Assembly (NCBI GenBank): GCA_026391315.1
Contig: JAPLDT010000053.1
Location: 1-64,000, forward strand
DNA: 64,000 nucleotides
Direction: 5' to 3'
Source: Bacteroidia bacterium
GTDB taxonomy: Bacteria > Bacteroidota > Bacteroidia > Bacteroidales > Prolixibacteraceae
Part shown: positions 24,996 to 33,247 of the stretch, piece after piece
Layout: the number at the start of each line of letters is the position of its first letter
How positions within the stretch are numbered: the first letter of the stretch is position 1
Made by a program: the position numbers and the translations under genes
The notes under the pieces: model-generated
Told to the model about the DNA's origin: nothing
Databases searched by the model: none
Seen by the model: only the letters and a program-made list of their open reading frames with translations

Positions 24996-26234
24996 ATGGA
25001 TTTCTGGAGTCAATTTCCCGCTAAGGATGAATTGCTTGTCTGGTACAAAAAAAATGCTGGCGACGCGGTATTGTCCGTGAATGCCCACCTGCACACACCC
25101 TATTCATTCAGCGCCTTCAGGGACATCCCGCAGGCGCTTGATATGGCCGTAAAAGAGGGTGTAAAGGTGATGGGAATCAACGATTTTTATTCCACCGACG
25201 GATATGCCGAATGGGCATCCGAGGCTGCTGTCAGAGGAATTTTTCCCCTTTTCAACATCGAATACATCAGCCTGAACAAGGCCGACCAGTTAGCAGGATT
25301 GAAAGTCAACGATCCCGGCAATCCCGGCAGGACTTACCTTAGCGGCAAGGGACTATCCTTCCCTCCAAAGATGGACGAGCCTTTTGCCGCTGCTCTGGCC
25401 TCTGTTCGCAACGAATCCAACCATCATGTGGCAAGAATGTGCAGCAAACTAAACGATCTGCTTACCGATGTAAATGCCGGATTTCTCCTTGATTTTGAGC
25501 AAATCCGCTTATCATTGACCAAAGGCATGGTGCGCGAACGCCATCTGGCCAAAGCCTTACGGGAAGCTGTTGAAAAACAATTTGCATCCGGTGATGCGAA
25601 GAGTGCATTTTACCAAAAACTTTTCGGTGGAAAATGCCTTGTTTCCAGTCTGGATGCACCGGCCGCCATCGAAAATGAACTACGTAACAACCTGCTCAAG
25701 GCCGGCGGACCTGCCTTTATTCCCGAATCTGCGGCGGCATTTCTGGAATCAGAGATGGTTTGCAAAATGATTTTGAACCAGGGAGGCATCCCAACCTATC
25801 CTTTCCTGGCAGACGATAACAACGGGAATTTTACTCCGTTTGAAGGATCCAAAGAGCAGGCGGCCAAAACTCTGAAAGAGCGGAACATCAGGTCGGTTGA
25901 ATTTATCACCACACGAAATAGCCTTGAGGTTTTGGAAGAATATGTGCAATTCTTTCACCACGAAGGATTTGTTGTTACCTTGGGCAGTGAGCACAATACA
26001 CCTGCCATGGAGCCCATCGAACTTTTTGCCCGCAAAAAAACGGAGCTTTCACCAGTTTTGAAAGAAATCAATTATCGGGGAGTCTGTCTGGTGGCAGCCC
26101 ACCAATACCTCAATGCGACTGAAGGAGTGGGTTATCTCGATCAAAGCGGAAAACCATTTTTGGACAGACGCGATCAGTTGGTCACCCTCGGAATGGCCCT
26201 CATTACCTACCTAAATCATACCAACCATGCATGA
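24996..26234 (+). CDS. PHP-domain protein
   Basis: The 412-residue protein has the PHP (polymerase and histidinol phosphatase) metal-binding start NAHLHTPYSFSAF near residues 29-41, GINDFYSTDGYAEW near 65, FNIEYISL and GSEHNTPAMEP near 333, giving several His/Asp/Glu metal ligands of a TIM-like barrel. PHP proteins are phosphoesterases, but some act in sugar metabolism. Its stop overlaps the next start by 8 nt (ATGCATGA), showing translational coupling with the SDR gene. The specific reaction is unknown; context points to the same catabolic pathway as the E1-E2-E3 complex. Confidence 0.8.
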   Translation: MDFWSQFPAKDELLVWYKKNAGDAVLSVNAHLHTPYSFSAFRDIPQALDMAVKEGVKVMGINDFYSTDGYAEWASEAAVRGIFPLFNIEYISLNKADQLAGLKVNDPGNPGRTYLSGKGLSFPPKMDEPFAAALASVRNESNHHVARMCSKLNDLLTDVNAGFLLDFEQIRLSLTKGMVRERHLAKALREAVEKQFASGDAKSAFYQKLFGGKCLVSSLDAPAAIENELRNNLLKAGGPAFIPESAAAFLESEMVCKMILNQGGIPTYPFLADDNNGNFTPFEGSKEQAAKTLKERNIRSVEFITTRNSLEVLEEYVQFFHHEGFVVTLGSEHNTPAMEPIELFARKKTELSPVLKEINYRGVCLVAAHQYLNATEGVGYLDQSGKPFLDRRDQLVTLGMALITYLNHTNHA

Positions 26235-27411
26235 CGAAATTGTAAAACACGTTCTGCCTGCCCTTCGGATGCAGGCATCCAGGGAAAATATTCTAAACAT
26301 TCGTTTGGATAACAGCGAGGCAATTTTAAAAACTGAGGATGAACAGGAGCTGAGAGATCTCCCTTTTATTCTGGATGATTCGACCATTTTGGTGGTTGAT
26401 GAAACTACCAATCCCGCTGAAATTATCTCCGATTTGGAGGTTAAGCTATCGATGTGGAGAGAAGAGCGATCCTATTATCCCGATTATGTATGGATTAGAG
26501 GAATCGGGCTGGTGGCGCTGGCGCCTAACGCTGCCCAGCTGGATGAAATGCTGGGTAAAGCGGAAGTTGACTATTCAATTGTACAGGGAAGATTATCAGA
26601 CAAAATTACCATTGTAACCGGTGCCGCCATGGGTTTTGGTGCAGGTATAGCGGAGATGCTGTTCCAGGAGGGCGCCAATGTGGTCATTGCCGACTGGAAT
26701 GAGGAGGCCGGCAACCAGATGACTGATGCTCTAAATGAAGCGCTGACCAGCAACCGTGCCTTGTTTGTCAAGGTGGATGTCTCCGATGCGGCATCTGTTG
26801 AAAATTTAGTCGCTGCAACGGTCAAACACTTTGGTGGATTGGATCTGATTGTGAGCAATGCTGGGGTTTTAAGGGCCGGTGACCTCGATGAAATGACCCC
26901 TGAGAATTTTGATTTCATGACCAATGTCAATTACAAAGGTTATTTCCTTTGCGCGAAATACGCCTCGGCGGTGATGAAGATCCAGGCGAAATACAGGAAG
27001 GATTATTTTACGGATATCATCCAGATCAATTCGAAATCAGGATTGAAAGGGAGCAACAAGAATTTTGCCTATGCAGGCGGAAAGTTCGGCGGGATTGGCC
27101 TGACGCAATCTTTCGCCATGGAGTTAATGCCTTACAAGATCAAGGTGAATTCTGTATGTCCCGGGAATTTCTTCGAAGGTCCGCTTTGGAGCGATCCTGA
27201 TAAGGGTTTGTTTGTTCAATATTTGAAAGCGGGGAAAGTAGCCGGAGCAAAAACAATTGAGGATGTCAAAGCCTTTTACGAGGCGCAGGTTCCTGCGGGA
27301 CGGGGATGCCGCGTCAAGGATGTATTCCGCGCGATCCTTTACATCATCGAACAGGAGTATGAGACTGGACAAGCCGTTCCTGTTACCGGCGGACAAAATA
27401 TGTTGAACTGA
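26227..27411 (+). CDS. short-chain dehydrogenase with class II aldolase-like N-terminal remnant
   Basis: Residues about 125-390 form an SDR domain: GRLSDKITIVTGAAMGFGAG (TGxxxGxG), an NAG motif in IVSNAGVL, and the catalytic Tyr-x-x-x-Lys as YAGGK (Tyr near 281). Residues 1-120 contain PDYVWIRGIGLVALAPNAAQ, resembling the end of the aldolase part in the bifunctional aldolase/SDR proteins of rhamnose-type pathways, but the rest of an aldolase is missing. The enzyme probably oxidises a sugar, polyol or hydroxy-acid with NAD(P)+. The start overlaps the PHP stop. Confidence 0.85.
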   Translation: MHDEIVKHVLPALRMQASRENILNIRLDNSEAILKTEDEQELRDLPFILDDSTILVVDETTNPAEIISDLEVKLSMWREERSYYPDYVWIRGIGLVALAPNAAQLDEMLGKAEVDYSIVQGRLSDKITIVTGAAMGFGAGIAEMLFQEGANVVIADWNEEAGNQMTDALNEALTSNRALFVKVDVSDAASVENLVAATVKHFGGLDLIVSNAGVLRAGDLDEMTPENFDFMTNVNYKGYFLCAKYASAVMKIQAKYRKDYFTDIIQINSKSGLKGSNKNFAYAGGKFGGIGLTQSFAMELMPYKIKVNSVCPGNFFEGPLWSDPDKGLFVQYLKAGKVAGAKTIEDVKAFYEAQVPAGRGCRVKDVFRAILYIIEQEYETGQAVPVTGGQNMLN

Positions 27412-27423
27412 TAAATAAAAATG

Positions 27424-27606
27424 TTACACAGAGTTACACAGAGAAGCACAGAGTTACACAGAGGAATATATAAAATGAGGAATGAAAAGACTATAGGACT
27501 AGGGGACTAAGGGACTTGGAGAGAGAAATTTAAAAAAATCAGATCACCGTTTTTTTTTACAGTAATCTCTGTGTAACTCTGTGCTTCTCTGTGAAACTCT
27601 GTGTAA
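27424..27606. repeat. palindromic ACACAGAG element, copy A (183 bp)
   Basis: A 40-nt left arm (27424-27463, starting TTACACAGAGTTACACAGAG) matches the reverse complement of the right arm (27567-27606) in 39 of 40 positions. The roughly 100-nt centre contains AAATGAGGAATGA and runs of GGACTAGGGGACTAAGGGAC. Copy B at 35532-35698 shares both stem words and centre. The element separates the SDR gene from the zinc dehydrogenase gene. Confidence 0.92.
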
Positions 27607-27625
27607 GTTCTTAAAAAATCAAATT

Positions 27626-28894
27626 ATGAAAACAAAAGCGATCCGATTATACGGGAAGAAAGACCTTCGTTTGGAAGAGTTCGAACTTCCGGCCATCAAA
27701 GAGAACGAGATTTTGGCCAAAGTAATATGCGACTCCATCTGCATGTCCTCCTACAAGGCGGCCTCTCAGGGTACTGATCACAAGCGCATCCCAAACGATG
27801 TAGCACAAAACCCGATCATCATTGGTCATGAATTTGCCGGCGAACTGATCGAAATCGGTTCAAAATGGCAAAGCCAATTCAAACCCGGTGATAAATTCTC
27901 CATTCAGCCAGCGCTGAACTTTGCCGGTGGTCCAGTTGGTGTGCTGAGCGCCCCGGGTTATTCCTATCAGTTTATTGGCGGAGATGCCACCTATGTGATC
28001 ATCCCGAATGAGGTGATGGAGCTGGGAGCATTGTTGCCCTTTTCGGGAGCAGGCTTTTACCCGGCATCACTGGCTGAACCGCTCTCCTGCGTGATCGGCG
28101 CCATGCATGCCAATTACCACATCACGCCCGGTTCCTACATCCACAACATGGAAATTGTTGCAGGAGGTAAAATGGCGATTTTGGCAGGTGTCGGCCCGAT
28201 GGGGCTGGCTGCCATCAATTACGTACTGAATCGCGGGGACCGCAGACCCTCCCTTTTGGTGGTCACAGACATTGAACAATCGAGGCTCGACAGGGCTGCA
28301 TCGCTTTATACTGTTGAATTTGCTGCTTCACGAGGAATTGATCTCCAATACATCAATACCTCAGGTTTTGCAGATCCTGTTAAGTCCCTAAAATTACTTA
28401 CTGGTGATACCGGATACGACGATGTGTTCGTTTTTGCACCGGTAACTCCCGTGGTCGAGCAGGCAGATGCATTACTGGGTTTTGACGGATGTCTCAACTT
28501 CTTTGCAGGTCCTTCAAATCCTGAATTCAGTGCGAAAGTCAATTTTTACAATGTGCATTACGCTTATACCCATCTTGTTGGGACCAGTGGTGGCAATACC
28601 GACGATATGAAAGAGGCAATTCAACTGATGTCGGATGGATTGGATCCTGCCGGACTGGTCACCCATATTGGGGGACTGAATGCCGTAATCGATGCGACCC
28701 TTCATCTTCCCGAAATCCCGGGAGGCAAAAAATTGATCTACAACCACATCGAAATGCCACTGACTCCCATCACCGATTTTGCAGAAAAAGGAAAATCAGA
28801 TCCGCTCTTTGCCGAACTTGACCGGCTCTGCCAAAAGCACAATGGACTCTGGAACCTGGAAGCAGAGCGTTATCTTCTCAAAACGATTTCATAA
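27626..28894 (+). CDS. zinc-binding alcohol dehydrogenase, SorE/YggP-like
   Basis: The 422-residue medium-chain dehydrogenase has the GroES-like part with ICDSICMSSYKAASQG and NPIIIGHEFAGELIEIG, and a Rossmann half with KMAILAGVGPMGLAAINYV. It is longer than ordinary alcohol dehydrogenases and resembles the L-sorbose-1-phosphate reductase (SorE)/YggP group, for example in LEEFELP, GGDATYVIIPNEV and FAGPSNPEFSAKVNFYNVHY. ATG 27626 is chosen over an upstream ATG at 27581 inside the repeat. The likely role is reversible oxidation of a sugar phosphate or polyol phosphate; substrate unknown. Confidence 0.83.
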   Translation: MKTKAIRLYGKKDLRLEEFELPAIKENEILAKVICDSICMSSYKAASQGTDHKRIPNDVAQNPIIIGHEFAGELIEIGSKWQSQFKPGDKFSIQPALNFAGGPVGVLSAPGYSYQFIGGDATYVIIPNEVMELGALLPFSGAGFYPASLAEPLSCVIGAMHANYHITPGSYIHNMEIVAGGKMAILAGVGPMGLAAINYVLNRGDRRPSLLVVTDIEQSRLDRAASLYTVEFAASRGIDLQYINTSGFADPVKSLKLLTGDTGYDDVFVFAPVTPVVEQADALLGFDGCLNFFAGPSNPEFSAKVNFYNVHYAYTHLVGTSGGNTDDMKEAIQLMSDGLDPAGLVTHIGGLNAVIDATLHLPEIPGGKKLIYNHIEMPLTPITDFAEKGKSDPLFAELDRLCQKHNGLWNLEAERYLLKTIS

Positions 28895-28928
28895 TCAGAC
28901 TTAACTGTAATTTTCCACATTAAAATTT

Positions 28929-28995
28929 ACCACAATAGGCACATAGGTCACAATAGAATCCTATGTGACCTATGTGCCTATTGTGGTTTTTTTAT
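28929..28995 (+). terminator. strong hairpin terminator after the zinc dehydrogenase gene
   Basis: ACCACAATAGGCACATAGGT starts the left arm (28929-28956); the right arm (28961-28987) is its complement except for one extra A, with an AATC loop, followed by seven T. It probably ends the operon transcript. The words resemble the other CACA-type intergenic palindromes in the window. Confidence 0.8.
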
Positions 28996-29119
28996 CAGGG
29001 TTGACGCATTGACCCGTTCACTTCGCTGAGTGCCCGAATTTCAAAAGTGAAAATAGTTAAGGTTGCCTTCATTTCCATTTTCCATAAAATTGTTAACTTT
29101 CAGCATCAATTGACGTGCT

Positions 29120-32107
29120 ATGGAAAAAGAGAAGCTTGACCAAATTTCGATCTCTTCGCTGTTTAAACGACGAAAAACCGACCGCGACATCTTCCAGGAA
29201 CTGATGCCCAACAAAGTCAAGGAGGTACTGCTATTTGCCACATTATACGATGCGTACTCCATTGAACGCGAGGGGCAGTTTTCAGACAAGATATTTGGCG
29301 AATACCTGCAGCTAAACCTCTATGCCGCGCCTCGTTTTACCAGTGTCAATACACCTGAGGATGTAGTCCAGACACTCAACTCCCGCCATTTCGATCTTAT
29401 TATCATCATGGCAGGTGTTGACAAGGTGATGCCCATCAAAGTAGCTGAACTGATCCATGCGCACAAATCCAGAATACCCATCCTGCTGTTGGTCAACAAC
29501 AACAATGATGTTGGCTATTTTAAGCGGTCAGCTGCCCAAGTCCCAGCCATCGACCGTGTCTTCGTCTGGAATGGCAATTCCAATATCTTCCTGGCCATGA
29601 TCAAATACATCGAAGACAAGCGTAATGTCGATAGGGATACGGTACTTGGGGGAGTTCGGATTGTTCTGTTGGTCGAGGATTCAGTTAAATATTACTCCAG
29701 GTATCTGCCTCTGTTATTTTCCAGTGTTTTGACCCAGACACAGGCGCTTGTATCGGATGATTCGACCGATGAACTGCACAAAATATTCAAGTACAGGGCG
29801 CGACCAAAGATATTGTTGGTCAGTACCTACGAAGATGCGATTCAGATTATCAACAATTACAAGGATTTTCTCCTTTGCGTGATTTCGGACGTTAAGTTTG
29901 CCAAGGAGGGAGTCAACGATGAGGAAGCCGGAATTGAACTTTTAAAATATACCAAGAAGAGTTTAAAGTACCCGATTCCACTGCTTTTACAATCCCATGA
30001 TATCGAAAATGCCAAAAGGGCCGAGGCAATCGGGGCGGGCTTTATTACCAAAAATTCGGATACCCTGTCACACGATATCCATGAGTTTATCAACTGCAAA
30101 CTTGGGTTTGGGGATTTTATTTTCAAAGATAAAAAGGGAAACAAGATTGCCTGTGCCAGAAACCTTCATGAGTTTGAAGCGCTGGTCGCAAAGGTGCCGA
30201 TGGAGTCGCTGTTGTTTCATGCCCGGGAAAATGGTTTCTCTACCTGGCTCATGGCCCGGGGCGAAATCAATATGGCAGAGCGGCTCATCCCGTACAAAGT
30301 CGAAGATTTCGAAGATACTGCGAGGCTGCGCGATTTTATTATTAGCGTATTTAGCGATGTCAGTGAAAAGAAGAACCGTGGACGGATAGTGAATTTCGAT
30401 GCGAGTCTGATTGCCGGAAACCGATATATTGTCCGCATGGGACTCGGATCACTCGGTGGAAAGGGAAGGGGTCTGGCCTTTATGAGCAATTTGCTGGAGA
30501 ACATCGATATGAAGGCGATTCTTCCTGGAATAAACATCCGGATGCCTGCCACATCCATCATCGGAGCCATCGAATTCGATAAGTTTTTGGAGTCGAACAA
30601 TCTGTTTGAACTGGCCTTTCATACTGCCGATCAGGAGCGTATTAAAGATGCATTCTTAGCAGGTGATTTGGGTATCTCTCTGAAGGATAAGTTAATGCAA
30701 TACATCCATCAGATCGGTCAACCGCTGGCGGTTCGCTCGTCCGGATTGTTTGAAGACTCACTGTTGCAACCCTTTTCAGGTGTTTACGATACCTACCTCA
30801 TTCCGAACAACCATCCCGATCCGGAGATTCGGTTCGAACAGCTGCAAAATGCAATAAAACTGATCTATGCCTCCGTCTTCAGCAACGATGCGCGCTCCTA
30901 TTTTCAAGCCATCAACTACAAAATTGAAGAGGAGAAAATGGCTATCATCATTCAACCGGTGGTCGGACATGAACACAACGGAAAATTTTATGTCGATATC
31001 AGCGGAATAGCGCAATCCTACAACTATTATCCCTATTCCTACATGCAGCCCGAAGACGGTTTTGCCGTGGCTGCCATGGGACTGGGGCAGGCAGTCTCGG
31101 GAGGTGAGAAGGCATTCCGGTTTTGTCCGAAATATCCGGCCATGAATGTTGGTTCCATCTCGGATCAGGTTCGGGATACCCAAAGGGAATTCTATGCCAT
31201 CGATTTGACGCACAATGAGTTTGATATGTTTCAGGAAGGCGAATTGGCAGCTATCCGTAAGTTTCCTGTCTCTGCTGCCGAAAAAGATGGGGTCATCGAT
31301 CAATGCGTCTCTACCTATGACATGGAAAACGAAGTGATCCTGCCTGGCATAGGATCCAGGGGGCCCCGGGTCGTGGACTTTGCCAATCTGCTGAAATACA
31401 ACCAGGCGCCGATGGCCGATTCCCTGCTTGCTTTGATGAAACTGTTTCAGCAGGCGATGGGTTCACCGGTTGAAATGGAATTCGCCATCGATCTGAAAAA
31501 GGGAGACAATGGCTGGCCCACCTTTTATCTGCTCCAATTGAAACCGCTTATCCGCCGTGAGGATGACATAGAAATTGATCTTGACGAACTTGACAGGAGT
31601 GATCTCGTCCTACTCTCCCAAAAGGGAATGGGCAATGGAAAGATCAAAGGAATCCATGATGTTTTGTATGTCGACATCACTCGTTTCGATAGAACCAGAA
31701 CCAAAGAAATTGCCGCTGAAATCCTGGAATTCAATAAGCTTCTGTGCAATGAAGATCGGAAGTATGTATTGATCGGTCCCGGCAGGTGGGGCACACGGGA
31801 TGAGTATACGGGTATCCCAGTCAGATGGGCACACATCAACAATGCCAAAGTAATCGTTGAAATTGGATTGCCGGATTTTCCTCTGGATGCATCACTTGGG
31901 TCCCATTTTTTCCACAATGTAACCTCCATGAATGTTGGCTATTTCTCAGTTCCGGTGGTCGATGGAAATGAATTTGTCAACATGAAATTGCTGGATGAGC
32001 AAAAATTGATTCAGGAAGGGAAATTTGTGAGATGGGTTCGCTTCGAAAATGATTTGGAAGTGTTGATGGATGGGCGGAAAAGAACAGCGGTGGTGAGAAT
32101 GAAGTAA
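29120..32107 (+). CDS. PEP/pyruvate-binding (PPDK_N) protein with two N-terminal receiver-like domains
   Basis: The 995-residue protein starts with two response-regulator-like regions. The first (about 30-165) includes FDLIIIMAGVDKV; the second (about 180-320) has the acidic pair in LLVEDSVKYY (Glu186-Asp187), a candidate phospho-Asp257 in CVISDVKF and LLLQSHD. Then comes a PPDK_N/PEP-synthase nucleotide-binding domain with SLGGKGRGLAFM near 440 and PLAVRSSGLFEDSLLQPFSG near 535. I see no swivelling phospho-His domain or PEP-binding barrel, so it is not a complete PEP synthase. The conserved C-terminus (GPGRWGTRDEYTGIPVRWAH) has no known activity. The role is probably a phosphotransfer or regulatory one. 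Confidence 0.8.
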   Translation: MEKEKLDQISISSLFKRRKTDRDIFQELMPNKVKEVLLFATLYDAYSIEREGQFSDKIFGEYLQLNLYAAPRFTSVNTPEDVVQTLNSRHFDLIIIMAGVDKVMPIKVAELIHAHKSRIPILLLVNNNNDVGYFKRSAAQVPAIDRVFVWNGNSNIFLAMIKYIEDKRNVDRDTVLGGVRIVLLVEDSVKYYSRYLPLLFSSVLTQTQALVSDDSTDELHKIFKYRARPKILLVSTYEDAIQIINNYKDFLLCVISDVKFAKEGVNDEEAGIELLKYTKKSLKYPIPLLLQSHDIENAKRAEAIGAGFITKNSDTLSHDIHEFINCKLGFGDFIFKDKKGNKIACARNLHEFEALVAKVPMESLLFHARENGFSTWLMARGEINMAERLIPYKVEDFEDTARLRDFIISVFSDVSEKKNRGRIVNFDASLIAGNRYIVRMGLGSLGGKGRGLAFMSNLLENIDMKAILPGINIRMPATSIIGAIEFDKFLESNNLFELAFHTADQERIKDAFLAGDLGISLKDKLMQYIHQIGQPLAVRSSGLFEDSLLQPFSGVYDTYLIPNNHPDPEIRFEQLQNAIKLIYASVFSNDARSYFQAINYKIEEEKMAIIIQPVVGHEHNGKFYVDISGIAQSYNYYPYSYMQPEDGFAVAAMGLGQAVSGGEKAFRFCPKYPAMNVGSISDQVRDTQREFYAIDLTHNEFDMFQEGELAAIRKFPVSAAEKDGVIDQCVSTYDMENEVILPGIGSRGPRVVDFANLLKYNQAPMADSLLALMKLFQQAMGSPVEMEFAIDLKKGDNGWPTFYLLQLKPLIRREDDIEIDLDELDRSDLVLLSQKGMGNGKIKGIHDVLYVDITRFDRTRTKEIAAEILEFNKLLCNEDRKYVLIGPGRWGTRDEYTGIPVRWAHINNAKVIVEIGLPDFPLDASLGSHFFHNVTSMNVGYFSVPVVDGNEFVNMKLLDEQKLIQEGKFVRWVRFENDLEVLMDGRKRTAVVRMK

Positions 32108-32121
32108 GGTGCAATTTTTTT

Positions 32122-32255
32122 TTCATTGCCGTCTGCTTTAGCTGACGGAGCAGAAATGTTAATAAAAAGGGGGCTTTAGCCAAACAAACATGTTTTGGCT
32201 AAAGCCCTCTGGAATTTTGGATTGTAAACCGTCAGCTAAAGCAGACGGCAATGAA
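32122..32255. repeat. nested double-hairpin intergenic repeat
   Basis: The outer arms (32122-32148 and 32229-32255) are perfect 27-bp complements containing GCCGTCTGCTTTAGCTGACG. Inside, GGGCTTTAGCCAAA (32171-32184) pairs with TTTGGCTAAAGCCC (32194-32207). Both stems carry a GCTTTAGC core. The element lies between convergent genes and can serve as a bidirectional terminator. Confidence 0.9.
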
Positions 32256-32285
32256 AAGAGAAAATGTTTTACTGGCACCAATGAA

Positions 32286-33050
32286 CTATAAATAAAAAAA
32301 GTGTTTCAGGAACAGTGCAGCCTCCTCTCCACGCAGGTTATAGAACTCTTCCAAAAAAGAATTGAAAGGTTTTTGACCCTGTTCTGCGATACTTTTTGCA
32401 CTTGAAGTTAGGTCTGCAAATTCTATGGTTACCGTTCGTTTTGGCAGGAAGAAAATCAAATTTGCCAGGACTAAAAAAAGGCCTTTCAACAATTGCATGA
32501 AAAAATCGGGTGATTTACCTGTCCTGGCTTTCGACCACATGCTACCCCACAATCCCGTGATGCGAACGCCAATAACCTGAACATCTTCAGGTAACTTATT
32601 CACGATGTGATAGGCCGATTTTTTATTATAAATTTTCTCAAACCCCTGTCCGGCAATTTGCCCACTGGGGTATAGAATGATGTTTTGTCCGCGCTTAAAC
32701 CCTTTGATGGCTGATCGGGTTATTACTTTTAAAACCTGTGTATCCCGGCTGCCGTTTTCAAGATCGCTGACCCTTACGGCACCCAACCGTCTGAAAAATG
32801 TCTTCGCAACCGGAATGTCAAAATACTTTTCCGACATGACCGGAGTCACCGTTGAGAAGCGGTAAATATGGCTTACCAGGATAACTGGATCAATCAATGC
32901 CTGATGGTTGGGTAAAATAAAGGCAGGCGAATTTTTGGTGAAAACGTCGGATCCCTGGACCAAAATTTTGTAACGTGAACGTAGTATCAACCTGACAGTG
33001 AAAGCTATAGTTTTGGAAAATAGGTGAAAGAAGAAGCTGGGTTTTTTCAT
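32286..33050 (-). CDS. lysophospholipid acyltransferase, PlsC-like
   Basis: The 254-residue membrane-associated protein has the acyltransferase block I NHQALIDPVIL (HX4D as NHQALID) near residue 47 and a region IILYPSGQIAGQG near 118-130 at the position of block III, where most PlsC proteins have EGTR; the change to SGQ suggests a divergent subgroup. N-terminal hydrophobic and basic residues fit membrane association. It probably transfers an acyl chain to a lysophospholipid or a related glycerolipid. It is convergent with the 995-residue gene and divergent from the UMF1 transporter gene. Confidence 0.82.
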   Translation of the reverse strand: MKKPSFFFHLFSKTIAFTVRLILRSRYKILVQGSDVFTKNSPAFILPNHQALIDPVILVSHIYRFSTVTPVMSEKYFDIPVAKTFFRRLGAVRVSDLENGSRDTQVLKVITRSAIKGFKRGQNIILYPSGQIAGQGFEKIYNKKSAYHIVNKLPEDVQVIGVRITGLWGSMWSKARTGKSPDFFMQLLKGLFLVLANLIFFLPKRTVTIEFADLTSSAKSIAEQGQKPFNSFLEEFYNLRGEEAALFLKHFFYL

Positions 33051-33215
33051 CCGTTAGATTTTGTCTCAATATTTCAGTATCGAACGTTTTAATTAAATTT
33101 TCATCCGCACTTCTGTTGCTGAATATATATTCATCCTTCAAAAATAGCAACTATGTGTATATAAGACAACTTCATGGCGAGATATGTGATTGGTAGAATC
33201 ATATCCAATAATTAA

Positions 33216-33223
33216 TATATTTG
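33216..33223 (+). promoter_or_regulatory. Bacteroidota -7 box for the UMF1 transporter gene
   Basis: TATATTTG matches TAnnTTTG exactly, 24 nt before the ATG at 33248. ATTG at 33189-33192 is a weak -33 candidate with a rather long 23-nt spacer. Confidence 0.45.
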
Positions 33224-33247
33224 TATAGGACTCTAAAACTAACTAAA

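Noticed and set aside
27424..27606. CRISPR array (regularly spaced ACACAGAG words)
   Set aside because: The words are near-contiguous, inverted around a centre and lack unique spacers; there are no cas genes.
29120..32107. Annotation as phosphoenolpyruvate synthase
   Set aside because: The phospho-histidine and PEP-binding domains needed for that activity are not seen.
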